A DNA stretch of 64,000 nucleotides from Rhizomys pruinosus (Eukaryota > Chordata > Mammalia > Rodentia > Spalacidae). Shown piece after piece: positions 1-9,214 of this stretch. Numbering within the stretch: the first letter of the stretch is position 1; the number at the start of each line of letters is the position of its first letter. The notes below the pieces were generated by a model. It saw nothing but the letters and a program-made list of their open reading frames with translations, was not told the DNA's origin and ran no database searches. The position numbers and the translations under genes were made by a program. The DNA is taken from positions 2,140,129-2,204,128 of the forward strand of contig VZQC01011003.1 in assembly GCA_009823505.1 (NCBI GenBank). The letters run 5' to 3'.

Positions 1-360
1 AAGCTTGAACTAAAAAACTCAAATGATCTGTAAAAAATTTTTCCAGGTAAAAAAAAGGGGAAGTTCAGTGCAGGATAATAGAAGAGCCTGGCCTCTGCGC
101 AATGCTTAGAAGCTTGCAACAGCTTGGCACGCGATGGGAAATGGCAGACTACTTAGTAGGATACTGGAGATGGGACCAGAGAAGTCGGTGAGGATCTGAA
201 GTTTGGGCTAAATCTTGTGGCCAGTCATTTCTAAGTTTCCATTCATTCTACACGAGGAAAATGAACATATTTCCAGTAGGCTAGCCTATAACACACTTGG
301 CCAGCCTGGGCACATCTTGGTTCACAGCAGTACACTTAGGGGAACTTTAGTGCTATGGAA
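1..360. other. Unassigned 5' flank
   Basis: No gene, exon or repeat family is recognised here. The short open frame starting at 215 has no recognisable protein features and runs into the 31-bp tandem duplication that follows. Confidence 0.5.
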
Positions 361-422
361 GGAACTAGTATGGGAAATGAAGAGTATGAATGGAACTAGT
401 ATGGGAAATGAAGAGTATGAAT
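361..422. repeat. 31-bp tandem duplication, two copies
   Basis: The 31-base unit beginning GGAACTAGTATGGG and ending GAGTATGAAT occurs twice head to tail without mismatch. It is a small minisatellite-type duplication in non-coding flank. Confidence 0.9.
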
Positions 423-1060
423 GGTACTTAAAGCCAGGAAACAGCAGGATCAGATCCATATCCTAAGTCATGGTTTAGAGACAGATGAGTATAAAAAGTA
501 AGAGTGAAATCAGAAACATTTGGATATGAAGGGGCGGGGGGTTGGGGGGGAAGACATGGAGTTTAGACAGGGGAGGCCGAGCTTCACATATAGACCTGTT
601 GAACTGATTGCCAGTGGAGTATTTGATAGATGCTTAAAACTGGTGTACTTAGTATGAATTCAAGAACAGGACTGGATTAGAGTTAAAGATACTGGAGTCA
701 TAGACTGATACAAGAGCTAGAGAAAGCCCAAAGATGAGCTGGCTGAGAGAGGATATAAGTAAGAAATGAAAAGGGCTGAGGGCATCCAAGGGGAACACAG
801 AGGAAGGAAAGCCTGTGGGAAACAACACTGGCATTTCTTTGATGCCTAATGGGATCTTCTCAACTGACTGAACACTGAGACCCTTTGAAAAGAGCAACTC
901 TCTTTAATCCGTCTAAATGATCCATAAAGTCACCTCTGGGAATTCCAGAAGATTGGACTCCTAATGCAAGCAGAGACTTTTTGTGAAAGTGGAATGTTTA
1001 CAAAATTCTACCACTTAAGTAATTTTAGCAAAGCCAGCACTCCAGAACATTGTCATTATC
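423..1060. other. Unassigned intergenic sequence
   Basis: No gene or repeat recognised. A G-rich stretch near 530-550 is the only low-complexity feature. Confidence 0.5.
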
Positions 1061-1064
1061 TACT

Positions 1065-1190
1065 TATTATGTTTCTACTCTCTCAAGGGCCTTGAAATCC
1101 TCAGGGGCCTCCAGTCTGACATGGTACATGGCACACAGTAAGTACGCAGATGACATATATTTGCTAATAAATATGAATGTGAGTTTTAGG
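1065..1190 (+). repeat. L2-like LINE 3' end fragment
   Basis: The text around GGCACACAGTAAGTACGC followed by TTTGCTAATAAATATGAATG resembles the 3' terminus of mammalian L2/MIR-type repeats (a 'cacatagtaggtgctcaataaat' type ending). It is diverged and assigned by eye only. Confidence 0.4.
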
Positions 1191-1990
1191 ATTCAATGTA
1201 TAGGGAGGATATTATAATAGTTTTGTAACTTGGGTCCAATAATCTCTTCAAGGTTGTGCGTGGGAAGATGGTAAGGGGTCAAGATCCCCTAAATACAGCA
1301 GTGTCCTTTATCATAGTCAACACTGATGATGTGTAGACTACTCATACAATATAGTGTCATAGAGCAAAGAGAACATATTAACTAAATAATTTTAAAGAAC
1401 AGAGACTTTTTCTTTTTTTACAATTCTAGACTCTGAGAAGTCCAAGATTAAGGACCAACATCTGATGAGGGCCATCTTGCTGTCTCATCCCATGGCAGAA
1501 GGCACATGCACTAAGGAGGGAGGAAAGGGCCCAAACTCTTTATCAGGAACATCACGTCCCTCTAGAGGGAAGTGCCCAGAGGACATGATTATCTCTTAGG
1601 AATCCCACTCCCAACCCTGCTACACTGAGGATTCAGTTTCCAACCTGAACTGAAGAGTGTTAGGGTATGAATTCCACAAAGACCTGGAATCCATTTGAAA
1701 TGCAGGGGCATTCGGGGCCTGCACCAAGAAACCTGCCCTACCAGCCTGCCTTTGCTTATGGAACAGCAGGCCATCACGGAATATTCAGGAATCTTCCACC
1801 GTTCTGAAAAGTCTTAGACTTAACACCCTTCCCTGACTCCCTACCTGAGTTCTTACCTACTCCCTTAAATGCCGGGGCAGACGCTATTCAGTGCCAGCTC
1901 TATTTTCATTTGAGCTTAGCTCCGGCTACCATGAAGTAAACTTTATTCCAGAGTGCCTAACACCTGGTGGTCTGAGGAGGGGGGAAAGGG
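1191..1990. other. Unassigned intergenic sequence
   Basis: About 800 bases in which I see no exon, RNA gene or recognisable repeat. Confidence 0.5.
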
Positions 1991-2234
1991 GGGCTGGAGA
2001 GATGGCTCAGTGGTTAAGAGCACGGACTGCTCTCAGAGGACCAGGGTTCAATTCCCAACATCCACATGGCAGCTATTTAAGCCTGGCTTGGTGGCACAAG
2101 CCTTTAATCCTAGCACTTGGGAGACGCAGGCCTGGAGCTTGCTATGTAGAACAGGCTGCCCTTGAACTCACAGAGATCTGCCTGCCTCTGCCTCTTGAGT
2201 GCTGGGATTAAAGGTGTGCACCACCACACCCAGG
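1991..2234. repeat. B2 / B1(+) / B1(-) composite
   Basis: A B2 head (GGCTGGAGAGATGGCTCAGTGG at 1992) runs to about 2080. A forward B1 start follows (GGCTTGGTGGCACAAGCC, to about 2133). The sequence then turns directly into reverse-orientation B1 (TGTAGAACAGGCTGCCC to CACCACACCCA at about 2230). The two B1 pieces form an imperfect inverted pair. It could be nested insertion or template switching. Confidence 0.8.
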
Positions 2235-2479
2235 GATACCATAAACCTAATGCTAAACATACAGCATTGCTGCAGAACACAAAGCTGTAAAGTTCCCTGG
2301 GGCAGTATTGCCAGGGCAGCGATCCCAAGGTTCATACCAGAATATTAGGTAGAAGAAACTGCACTAATGAGGTGCTCTCAGAAGCCATCAATCCTGGTAA
2401 TTAAGTGCTCTGTCTGGTGGTAATGGAGAGTTGTCCAGACCACCCACTGAGGTGTTTAACAGCCAGAGTTAAATTCTGA

Positions 2480-2565
2480 ATTCTATGTAGACCAGGCTGG
2501 CCTTAATGAACAAAGATCTGCCTGTGTCTCCCTCCTGAGTGCTGCGATCAAAGGTGCATGCCGGC
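2480..2565 (-). repeat. B1 SINE fragment
   Basis: Reverse-strand B1 middle and left portion (GTAGACCAGGCTGGCCTTAA, then GAGTGCTGCGATCAAAGGTG). The poly(T) side is missing. Confidence 0.75.
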
Positions 2566-2600
2566 TTGTAATGCATATTGTATATTAATTAATTAATTAA

Positions 2601-2702
2601 TTAATTTTAATTTATTTTTTGGTCTTTTTGAGATGGTCTCTCCCTGTATCCCTAGCTGGCTGTCCTGGAACTTGCTCTGTAGACCAGGCTGGCCTTGAAC
2701 AT
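2601..2702 (-). repeat. B1 SINE, truncated
   Basis: Begins with GGTCTTTTTGAGATGGTCTC and stops abruptly after CCAGGCTGGCCTTGAAC at 2700, so the 5' third of the element is absent. It is preceded by an (ATTA)n run at 2583-2606. Confidence 0.8.
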
Positions 2703-2744
2703 AATGTACATTTTAAAGAAAAAAAAAAAAAGCATCAGTGCTCT

Positions 2745-2935
2745 CCATGGCATTTGGTGAGCTCCATGAATTCTCTCATCCTCACAGCATCTAGACACTA
2801 TTATTCTTCCATTTTACAGGTGAGGAAAGAGAGGAGGATGGAAGGAAGGAGGGAGGGAGGGAGAGAGAGAGAGAGAGAGAACCCCTTTATTTGTCTGAAA
2901 CCATACAGCTGGCAATTTGTACAGACAAAATGGGA
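2745..2935 (-). repeat. MIR SINE with internal purine microsatellite
   Basis: TCATCCTCACAGCATCTAGA and CATTTTACAGGTGAGGAAAG match the MIR core read in reverse. A GGGA/GA tract at about 2838-2880 has expanded inside it, and CATACAGCTGGCAATTTG resumes MIR afterwards. Ancient mammal-wide element. Confidence 0.65.
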
Positions 2936-2949
2936 CTCTTGGAGAGCTT

Positions 2950-3172
2950 TTTTTTTTTTATTTATTTTTGTATGTGTATGAATGTACTGTCTGCATGTAG
3001 GTTTGTGCACCCGTGTCGTGCAATGCCGTGGAGGTCAGAAGAGGGCGTCAGATTCCCCTGGAACTGGAGTTAAAGATGGTTCTCAGCCGCCATGTGGGGG
3101 CTGGGGATCGAACCCGGATCCTCTGCAAGAGCAGTTGGTGCTCTTAACCACTAGGTCATCTCTCCAGCCCTG
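2950..3172 (-). repeat. B2 SINE
   Basis: Near full-length reverse-strand B2. The tail side (TGTATGTGTATGAATGTACTG) comes first and the tRNA-derived head (GTGCTCTTAACCACTAGGTC ... TCTCCAGCCC) ends near 3168. Confidence 0.92.
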
Positions 3173-3239
3173 GAGCGCTGCTTTTAACAGTTATGTTGAA
3201 CCGCTGGCTAAAGTTCACCTGACTATTAAATGAAATGAT

Positions 3240-3908
3240 GCACTTAATCATGCATGGCATTTTGGAGTATTTATAGTTAATTATTAAAATAAGAGTCCAG
3301 ATCTCAAGCCATAACAAATCCGAGGTTAACATGGATTACGTAGCATCATTTAGGGCCAAGCTGAAAGCTAAGGAATGCTTGAGTATCAGAAAAGCTATAA
3401 ACAAAGGTAAGTTCTCAGAGGAGCATAAAAGGGTGTGAGGAATCATTTATGTATACAGGAGTTACCTTTCACTGCTTGGGAACAGACCAGAGGAGGGAAA
3501 CAAGGAAGAACTGGAGAGCGCATCTCTATGGAAATAGGGAGCTGCTAAGCCTGCAGGGTGCTCCTCTGCCCGTAGGACTCAGCTGAGAGGATAGGGGACA
3601 GAAGAGTCAGGAGAGCCATGGAGAAAGTCCCAACCACACAAACCCAGGGTGCTGTCAGACTGAGAGAAAGCAGAAAGCCTAGCCCTAATGGGACCCTCCC
3701 TCGGCAGATGCTAGGTAATGCCCCCGTCACTTTTTGCATTACTCCATCATCTCCCTCCACATCCGTGAGCGGTCAGCAGCCCTGTCTCTTTTGTTTCCCA
3801 CTCAATCTCTGTTAGGAATTGTCTAGTGTAAGCACTCAAACAATAGATGTTACATAAAAAAATGGGATGACGATAAATAGATAGTAGACTAGAAAAGAAC
3901 ATTGACAT
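3240..3908. other. Unassigned intergenic sequence
   Basis: No recognisable gene or repeat. The overlapping open frames near 3545-3815 on both strands have no family resemblance. Confidence 0.5.
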
Positions 3909-3910
3909 CA

Positions 3911-4060
3911 TTTTTTTTTTTTTTTTTGAGACAGGGTCTCCCTTTAGTCCCAGCTGGCCTGGAGCTCGCTCTATAGACCAGGCTGGCCTTGAACTCACAG
4001 AGATCTGCCTGCCTCTGCCTCCCGAGTGCTAGGATTAAAGGCGTACGCCACCACACCTGG
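3911..4060 (-). repeat. B1 SINE, full length
   Basis: Poly(T), GAGACAGGGTCTCCC ... CCACCACACCTGG. It is flanked by matching ATTGACAT copies (just before 3911 and just after 4060), a clear target-site duplication. Confidence 0.95.
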
Positions 4061-4733
4061 CATCATTGACATAAATTTTTAAGGTGGAACACAGGACTTC
4101 AAAGAAACTTCCAAATCTGATAAGGGCTTTATCCTCTGTCTTTAGAGATGAAACTGTAGAGTCCCAAGTTCAGGTCTTTTCACTATTGGAACTGTCTGGC
4201 TGGAAAATGTCGAAAGGTTTAGAAGGCACCGAAGTATGAATGTTTCCTTTTCCCTCCTAGGATTTCCTTCTTTTCTGGTCATGGTTAGATTCCAGGCCTG
4301 CAGCTGCTTAGCTCCTCTTCACCCTTGGAGCTGATTTTGCTTATAGGTCCTAGGCTAGCACACTCTCCCTTCCCACTGCCACCTGGGAATCATGTAGCAT
4401 AGAACCTTCCTTCTTTCTCTGAAACCTCAGCCATGTGACCCTGAACTATCCTCAGAGACCCTGTGATGCTGCTGTCTGTCTCCAGTGTTAATAACTCTTT
4501 CTAATAAATCTCTTAAAACCTTTCCTAATCTTCTGGAATTATGAACCAGAACTGAAGAGATTTCAAGGCTGATGCTAAGAAAAGTACATTGCACTTCTTG
4601 GTGGGAATGCAGACACGGGTTAACTGCAACTGATACTGGGTAGACTTTGGCTGTTGGTTGCTTTGTTTTGAGAGAGCTTTTCCCAGTGTAGCCCAAGCTG
4701 CTCTTGAATGCCCCATCACCATCCCCACCAGCA
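4061..4733. other. Unassigned intergenic sequence
   Basis: No gene or repeat that I can assign. A weak MIR-like string near 4145-4180 was not strong enough to call. Confidence 0.5.
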
Positions 4734-4734
4734 A

Positions 4735-4757
4735 CCTTAACCGTAACCCTAACCCTA
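4735..4757. repeat. Short interstitial telomere-like repeat
   Basis: CCTTAACCGTAACCCTAACC followed by CTACCC, then a run of C. About four units of CCCTAA, the first two imperfect. Too short to be more than a relic of a break repair or chance expansion. Confidence 0.6.
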
Positions 4758-4815
4758 CCCCCCCCCCAGCCTCTCTAGCACTGGGGTGGTTATAGGTGGG
4801 TGGCATCACCTAGGG

Positions 4816-4980
4816 TTTTTTTTTGTTTGTTTGTTTTCTTTTGGTCTTTTTGAGGCAGGGTCTCTCTGTAGCCCAGCTGTCCTGGAACTCAGTCTGTGGG
4901 CTGGACTTGAACTCACAAAGATCCGCCTACCTCTGCCTCCCAAGTGCTGGGATTACAGGCGTGTGCCATCACGCCCAGCA
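4816..4980 (-). repeat. B1 SINE
   Basis: TTTTTGAGGCAGGGTCTCTC to CATCACGCCCAGCA, reverse strand, with a (TTTG)n-like tail region. Confidence 0.92.
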
Positions 4981-5060
4981 CATTGCTGGATTTTTTTAGC
5001 TGACAATGGTACACTCCTAAGATTTTCTTCAGGAATAGTTACCTTTTGAAATGAGTTTGA

Positions 5061-5254
5061 GCTGGGTGTGGTGGCGCACACCTTTAATCCCAGCACTAGG
5101 GTGGCAGAGGCAGGCGGATCGCTGTGGGTTCAATGCCAGCCTGATCTATAGAGTGAGTTCCGGGCCAGCTGGGGCTACAGGGAGACCCTGTCTCAAAAAA
5201 AAAAAAAAAANNNNNNNNNNNNNNNNNAAAAAAAAAAAAAAAAAAAAAAAAAAA
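5061..5254 (+). repeat. B1 SINE interrupted by an N gap
   Basis: GCTGGGTGTGGTGGCGCACA through GGGAGACCCTGTCTC, then poly(A). Seventeen N (5211-5227) sit inside the A-run. GAGTTTGA occurs on both sides (5053-5060 and 5255-5262), the target-site duplication, so the N block covers only part of the tail. Confidence 0.95.
5211..5227. other. Assembly gap, 17 N, in poly(A)
   Basis: Seventeen undetermined bases inside the A-tail of a B1 element, a typical place for a sequencing or assembly break. Confidence 0.98.
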
Positions 5255-5262
5255 GAGTTTGA

Positions 5263-5485
5263 GGGATGGAGGATGTAGTGTAGTTAGAAGAGTCCTTGAC
5301 TAGCATGTATAAAGCCCTGGATTCAACTTTCAGAACCACGTAAAGCATTTATCCTGGTGCGTGCTTGTAATCCTAGCACAGGATTGTGGAGGCAGGAGGA
5401 TCTAAAGTTCAAGTTTATTTTTGGCTATACATAGAATTCAGTGCCAGCTTGAGCTACATGCGTCCCTGTCTTGGAAATAAATTCA
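5263..5485 (+). repeat. B4-type SINE (ID head fused to B1-like body)
   Basis: The left part (GGAGGATGTAGTGTAGTTAG ... CCTGGATTCAACTTTCAGAA) is tRNA/ID-like. The right part (TCCTGGTGCGTGCTTGTAAT ... CTTGAGCTACATGCGTCCC) is B1-like, in the order expected for rodent B4. Confidence 0.7.
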
Positions 5486-5816
5486 TTAATTTTGATAAAA
5501 TGGACAGTCCTATAATGATTATAATTTTCACCATTTTAAGTATAGAGTTCAGTGGCATTTCTATACAATCAGCACAGTTTTATATCTACAGAACTCTTCC
5601 AGCTCCTGAAACTGAGACTCTGTCCACTGAAGACTAATTCCCCCATTCCTTTTCCTCGCCAGCCCCTGACAGCCACCATTCACCTCCTGTCTCTATGAAT
5701 TTGATGATGCTTGGCCCCTTTGACACGTGCAAGTATGCAACGAGTCCCTTATGCTCTATTTTATTTACATAATGTCTTCAAGATTCATCAATGTCATATC
5801 TTGGGTCATACTTTCT
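5486..5816 (-). repeat. L1M LINE 3'-UTR fossil, first part
   Basis: TTCACCATTTTAAGTATAGA, CAGCCACCATTCACCTCC and GTCTTCAAGATTCATCAATG match the reverse of the mammalian L1M 3' untranslated region, as remembered. A B2 interrupts it and it resumes near 6032. Confidence 0.75.
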
Positions 5817-5819
5817 TTT

Positions 5820-6031
5820 TTAAAAAATTTTATGTGTATGAGTGTATTGCCTACCTGTATATTAATGCGCTCATGTGGTGTAGTGCCCTCGGACATCACA
5901 AGAGAGAGTCAGATCCCTTGGAACTAGAGTTACAGATGATTTAGCACCCACATGGGTGCTGGGAATTAAACTTGGGTCCTCTGCAAGGGCAGCCACTGCT
6001 CTTAACCACTAAGCCATCTCTCCAGCTCCCC
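5820..6031 (-). repeat. B2 SINE inserted in L1M
   Basis: Reverse B2 from TTTTATGTGTATGAGTGTAT to AAGCCATCTCTCCAGCTCCC. It divides the older L1M fragment, so it is the younger insertion. Its last bases are where the second copy of the exon 1 block begins at 10300. Confidence 0.92.
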
Positions 6032-6290
6032 CATAATTTCATTTTTTTTTCATAATTTCATTTTTGACACTGAATAATATTCCAGTATATAGGGTACATA
6101 ATATTCTGTTTATCTGTTTGGTCACTGATAGACATTTAGACCTTTTGGGTCTGCGAATAATGCTTCTGTGAATACAGGTATACAAATATCTGTTCAAGTT
6201 CCTACTTAGTGGAATTTCTGAATCATATGATTTTAGATATTTTTTGACAAGCTATCCCTATACTCTTTTTGTCCTGTTATAATTCTAGAG
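6032..6290 (-). repeat. L1M LINE 3'-UTR fossil, second part
   Basis: GACACTGAATAATATTCCAG, CATTTAGACCTTTTGGGTCT and AATAATGCTTCTGTGAATAC continue the reverse L1M sequence begun before the B2. Confidence 0.78.
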
Positions 6291-6299
6291 TCAGTTTTA

Positions 6300-6472
6300 T
6301 CTTTTTTTTTTTTTTTTTTTTTGGTCTTTTTGACGGGACAGGGTCTCCCTCTAGCCCCAGCTGTCCTGAAACTCACTCTGCAGACCAGGCTGGCCTTGAA
6401 CTCACAAAGATTCTCCTGCCTCTGCCTCCCGAGTGCTAGGACTAAAGGCCTGCGCCAGCACGCCCGGCTTGT
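6300..6472 (-). repeat. B1 SINE
   Basis: Poly(T) of about 20, GGTCTTTTTGACGGGACAGG to CCAGCACGCCCGGC. The counterpart in the second block copy is at 10590-10763. Confidence 0.93.
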
Positions 6473-6713
6473 TTTATCATTTCTTTGAGCAGTAGGCTTT
6501 GCCTTTCAAGTGTACTAGTTTACCTTTCTCCTCAATGACCTCTTTTGCTTGTTCCTTTTTTACTTTAACAAGGTTATTTCAAAATACAATCTTATGTTCC
6601 ACTGTCATGATTTTTTCCAAACATAAACATTAGGCTCCACTCATTGGAACAAATTGCTATTTCCTAAGTCATGGAGTATAATTCTGGTTAAATGAATAAG
6701 AATCTACACTTTC

Positions 6714-6950
6714 GGAGCTGGAGATGGCTCAGTGGTTAAGAGCACCGACTGCTCTTGCAGAGGACCCGGGTTCAATTCCCAACACCCACATGGCGGCTAA
6801 GAACTGTCTTTAACTCCAGTTCCACGGGAATCTGACACCGTCTTCTGACCTCCAAGGCATTGCACGGAACGGGTGCACAAACCTACACGCAGACACAGTA
6901 CATTCATACACATAAAAAAATAAAAATAAAAATTTTAAATTAAAAAAAAT
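6714..6950 (+). repeat. B2 SINE, full length with target-site duplication
   Basis: GGAGCTGGAGATGGCTCAGT to an A-rich tail. The flanks AATCTACACTTTC (6701-6713) and AATCTACACCTTC (6951-6963) differ at one base. Confidence 0.95.
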
Positions 6951-7029
6951 AATCTACACCTTCTTTGGGGGGTTTGTGGGGGTTGCTCAGACTTTTAAAT
7001 CAACAGCAAGATACAAGCATAACCAGGTT

Positions 7030-7136
7030 TAGATCATGCCTGCAGTCCCAGCTACTGAGGTGGCTGAGTGGAGATGATCATTGGGTAAAATGTTTAAGAC
7101 CACCCTGGGCAATATAGTGAGACCTATTTCCCCAGA
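7030..7136 (+). repeat. 7SL-derived fossil monomer (FLAM/PB1-like)
   Basis: CATGCCTGCAGTCCCAGCTA followed by CTGAGGTGGCTGAG resembles the 7SL RNA 5' domain, and ACCCTGGGCAATATAGTGAG resembles its 3' domain, with the middle of 7SL missing. It is unlike the B1 copies nearby (GCAGTCCCAGCTACTGAG rather than 'taatcccagcac'). This suggests an early 7SL monomer or a deleted 7SL pseudogene. Confidence 0.6.
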
Positions 7137-7363
7137 AACACAATACAAACAAAGATAAAGATGCCAGCCTGATATGCCTTCTGAGACAGGAGAGATCAAG
7201 GCTCCTAAAGCACACACCCTCACTTGGGGTATTTCTGGCATGCAAACAGGAGGGGAAAGCAAAGAGTCTAACTGTGAAGCACTGAGACTCCTGCTGCTGC
7301 CACAAGACTGTCAGGATCTTGGATTTCCAGTTGTTAGTGGGGAGAAGTAAGATTTACCTTTCT

Positions 7364-7513
7364 GCCAGGCATGGTGGTCCACGCCTTTAATCCTAGCACT
7401 TGGGAGGCAGAGGCAGGAGGATCTCTGTGAGTTCAAGGCCAGCCTGGTCTACATAGCAAGTTCCAGGCCAGCTGAGAGACCCTTTCTCAAAAAGACCAAA
7501 AAAAAAAAAAAAT
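7364..7513 (+). repeat. B1 SINE
   Basis: GCCAGGCATGGTGGTCCACG to an A-tail after CTCAAAAAGACC. Short similar flanks (ATTTACCTTTC / ATTTGCCTTTC) suggest a target-site duplication. Confidence 0.93.
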
Positions 7514-8295
7514 TTGCCTTTCCTATACTTTCACCTGTCACTAGAGTTGCAGGTGCCACCTTCTTTGGTTACTGGTATAAAAGGTGTAAGGTTGTAGCCC
7601 ACCTAAGCCGAGGACTTTAGGAGGCCAACTGAGGAAGAGGCTCTGAGAAACAATTATCCTGGACTGCATTACTGCAAGGTGAGAAATGTTGCTGCACCAT
7701 CCTGCAATCATACCTCACCAGAGACCAAAACAAGGCCTCACTCTCTCAGTAGAAGCAGACTGTGGCTTGTGACCGGTATCCAGAGGAGCCTGTTTGGAGC
7801 AACTGTCTCCGAACTTCTACCTCAGTTGGCTGCCTGGAAAGTCCCCAATTTAGGTGGGCTTACGACTTTACACATTGTATTTGCTAACAACTCTGAAAAG
7901 TATACAGAGAAACTTTTCATCTCTATTCAGTGGAGGAGATGATGAAGTCTTCATGGGGCACGGTGGTGACTGAGACCATGCAATCAGGCCAGAATTAGGA
8001 AAGCCTGACTTCAAGCCCAGTACTGTTTCTGCTAAGAACCAGTGTGCACCAATGACTGGATAAAGGCTACCCTCACTCCTTGTTTGGTAATGTGGTTGGG
8101 GACCAGATCTAGAACAGTTTAGGCACGTCTGCCCTCGCCCAGAGTCTAGGTAAGCCTTTAAAGCAAGCAAAGAGATGGGAAAAAGAAAAAAAAAAAAGTG
8201 CGGATTTGGTTAGCAAATACTGGGCTCAAATGACGGGTAGCTTTAACTTTATTGGGTCTAGTCAGATTATTTGAAACTTGCATCTGGAAAAACTA
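7514..8295. other. Upstream flank of SLC35G1, no assigned feature
   Basis: Single-copy-looking sequence (present again in the second block copy). No exon or repeat family recognised. Confidence 0.5.
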
Positions 8296-8378
8296 AGGGT
8301 GGGGGAGGAAAGGTGAGGGGAGGGAGAAGGGGGGTAAGATCGAGAGGAAGAGGAAGAGAGAGGGAGAGGGGGAGATTA
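8296..8378. repeat. Purine-rich low-complexity tract
   Basis: An almost uninterrupted G/A run on the + strand containing GGTGGGGGAGG and GAGGAAGAGGAAGAGAGAGG, about 650 bases upstream of the SLC35G1 start codon. The second-copy tract (about 12585-12668) differs by several small indels and substitutions. Confidence 0.8.
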
Positions 8379-8920
8379 GGCAAGAGATACTGAGAATATG
8401 CCAGTGATGCATGCCTAGTATTGCAAAGCCCATATAAATAGGTTCTGCTGTTTTCTAGTTGTATTTTTCCTATGATTATACACTACCTGAAAAAAAAAAA
8501 AAACAACAACAATAAAACCAGGAAAATTCCAGCTCCCTTGGTCAGGTGGCAGCGAGATACCACAGAAACAGTTGATGCTTAAAATGCTAGACAAAGCTTT
8601 GTAGTCTCCGGGGCAGCCCAGAGGTGCTGCCTGTGGTACCACACCAATAAACAAATGCTCACTCTCTATGGCAACAGAAGGCCTCAGGACTCGTGGCGCC
8701 TGGCTGCGTCCCCCTCTGTCTGTGCAAAGGCAGAAAGGACCACTGTGCCGCCCAGCCTGACCGCAGCAGCGGCAGAGGGACGGACACCTCCGGCCAGCTG
8801 TGGGCATCGCAGCCTGAGCGACAGGGCAGGGCTCCCCGCGGGCAGCAGGCGCCGGGCACCGCGGGCAGGAGGGCAGCGCAGGACAGGCGGGTGGTGCGGG
8901 AGGGGAGTGGGGGGTGAGAG

Positions 8921-8942
8921 AGGCGGGCGCACGCGCATGCGT
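8921..8942 (+). promoter_or_regulatory. SLC35G1: GC box and NRF1-type site
   Basis: A GGCGGG box at about 8922 is followed at 8933-8942 by GCGCATGCGT, which fits the NRF1 palindrome. It lies about 95 bases upstream of the start codon in an otherwise TATA-less CpG island and is unchanged in the second copy. Transcription probably starts between here and the ATG. Confidence 0.6.
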
Positions 8943-9036
8943 ACTGGCCCTCCGCCGGCCGGAAGAGCCGGGCAGCCGGGTGGCTGCTGCCGGGCGCCAG
9001 ACGGCGCGCAACGGCAGGGAGAGCGCGGGCCGCGGG

Positions 9037-9214
9037 ATGGGGCCCCCGGAGAGCGCGGCGCAGGCGGCAGCCGAGGCGATGGAGCTGCAAATGCCCGAGC
9101 AGCTGCTGATGGAGCGCGCAGCCCCGAGCGCAGGCGAGGAGCCGGCTGACGCCCCCGGGCGCGGCAGGTGCTGGATGTGCGGAGCCTCGGCGTGCGGGTC
9201 GCGCGCGGAGCCAG
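9037..9214 (+). CDS. SLC35G1: SLC35G1 coding exon 1 (first copy)
   Basis: Encodes residues 1-59 plus the first base of codon 60 of SLC35G1, the cytosolic N-terminal tail before the first membrane helix. The tail is rich in Ala, Glu and Pro and has a Cys cluster (GRGRCWMCGASACGSRAEP). This resembles the end of the human exon as remembered, which is also 59 residues, and that supports the ATG at 9037. The ATG context (GGG before, G after) is strong. An in-frame ATG at 8914 would add 41 residues and looks like 5' leader read-through. The exon ends at CAG|GTGAGT, a consensus donor, in phase 1, matching exon 2. Codon 19 is ATG here but TTG in the second copy. Confidence 0.9.

Noticed and set aside
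6714..6790. tRNA gene in B2 and ID heads
   Set aside because: The A- and B-box-like sequences belong to tRNA-derived SINEs; no complete tRNA with acceptor pairing is present.
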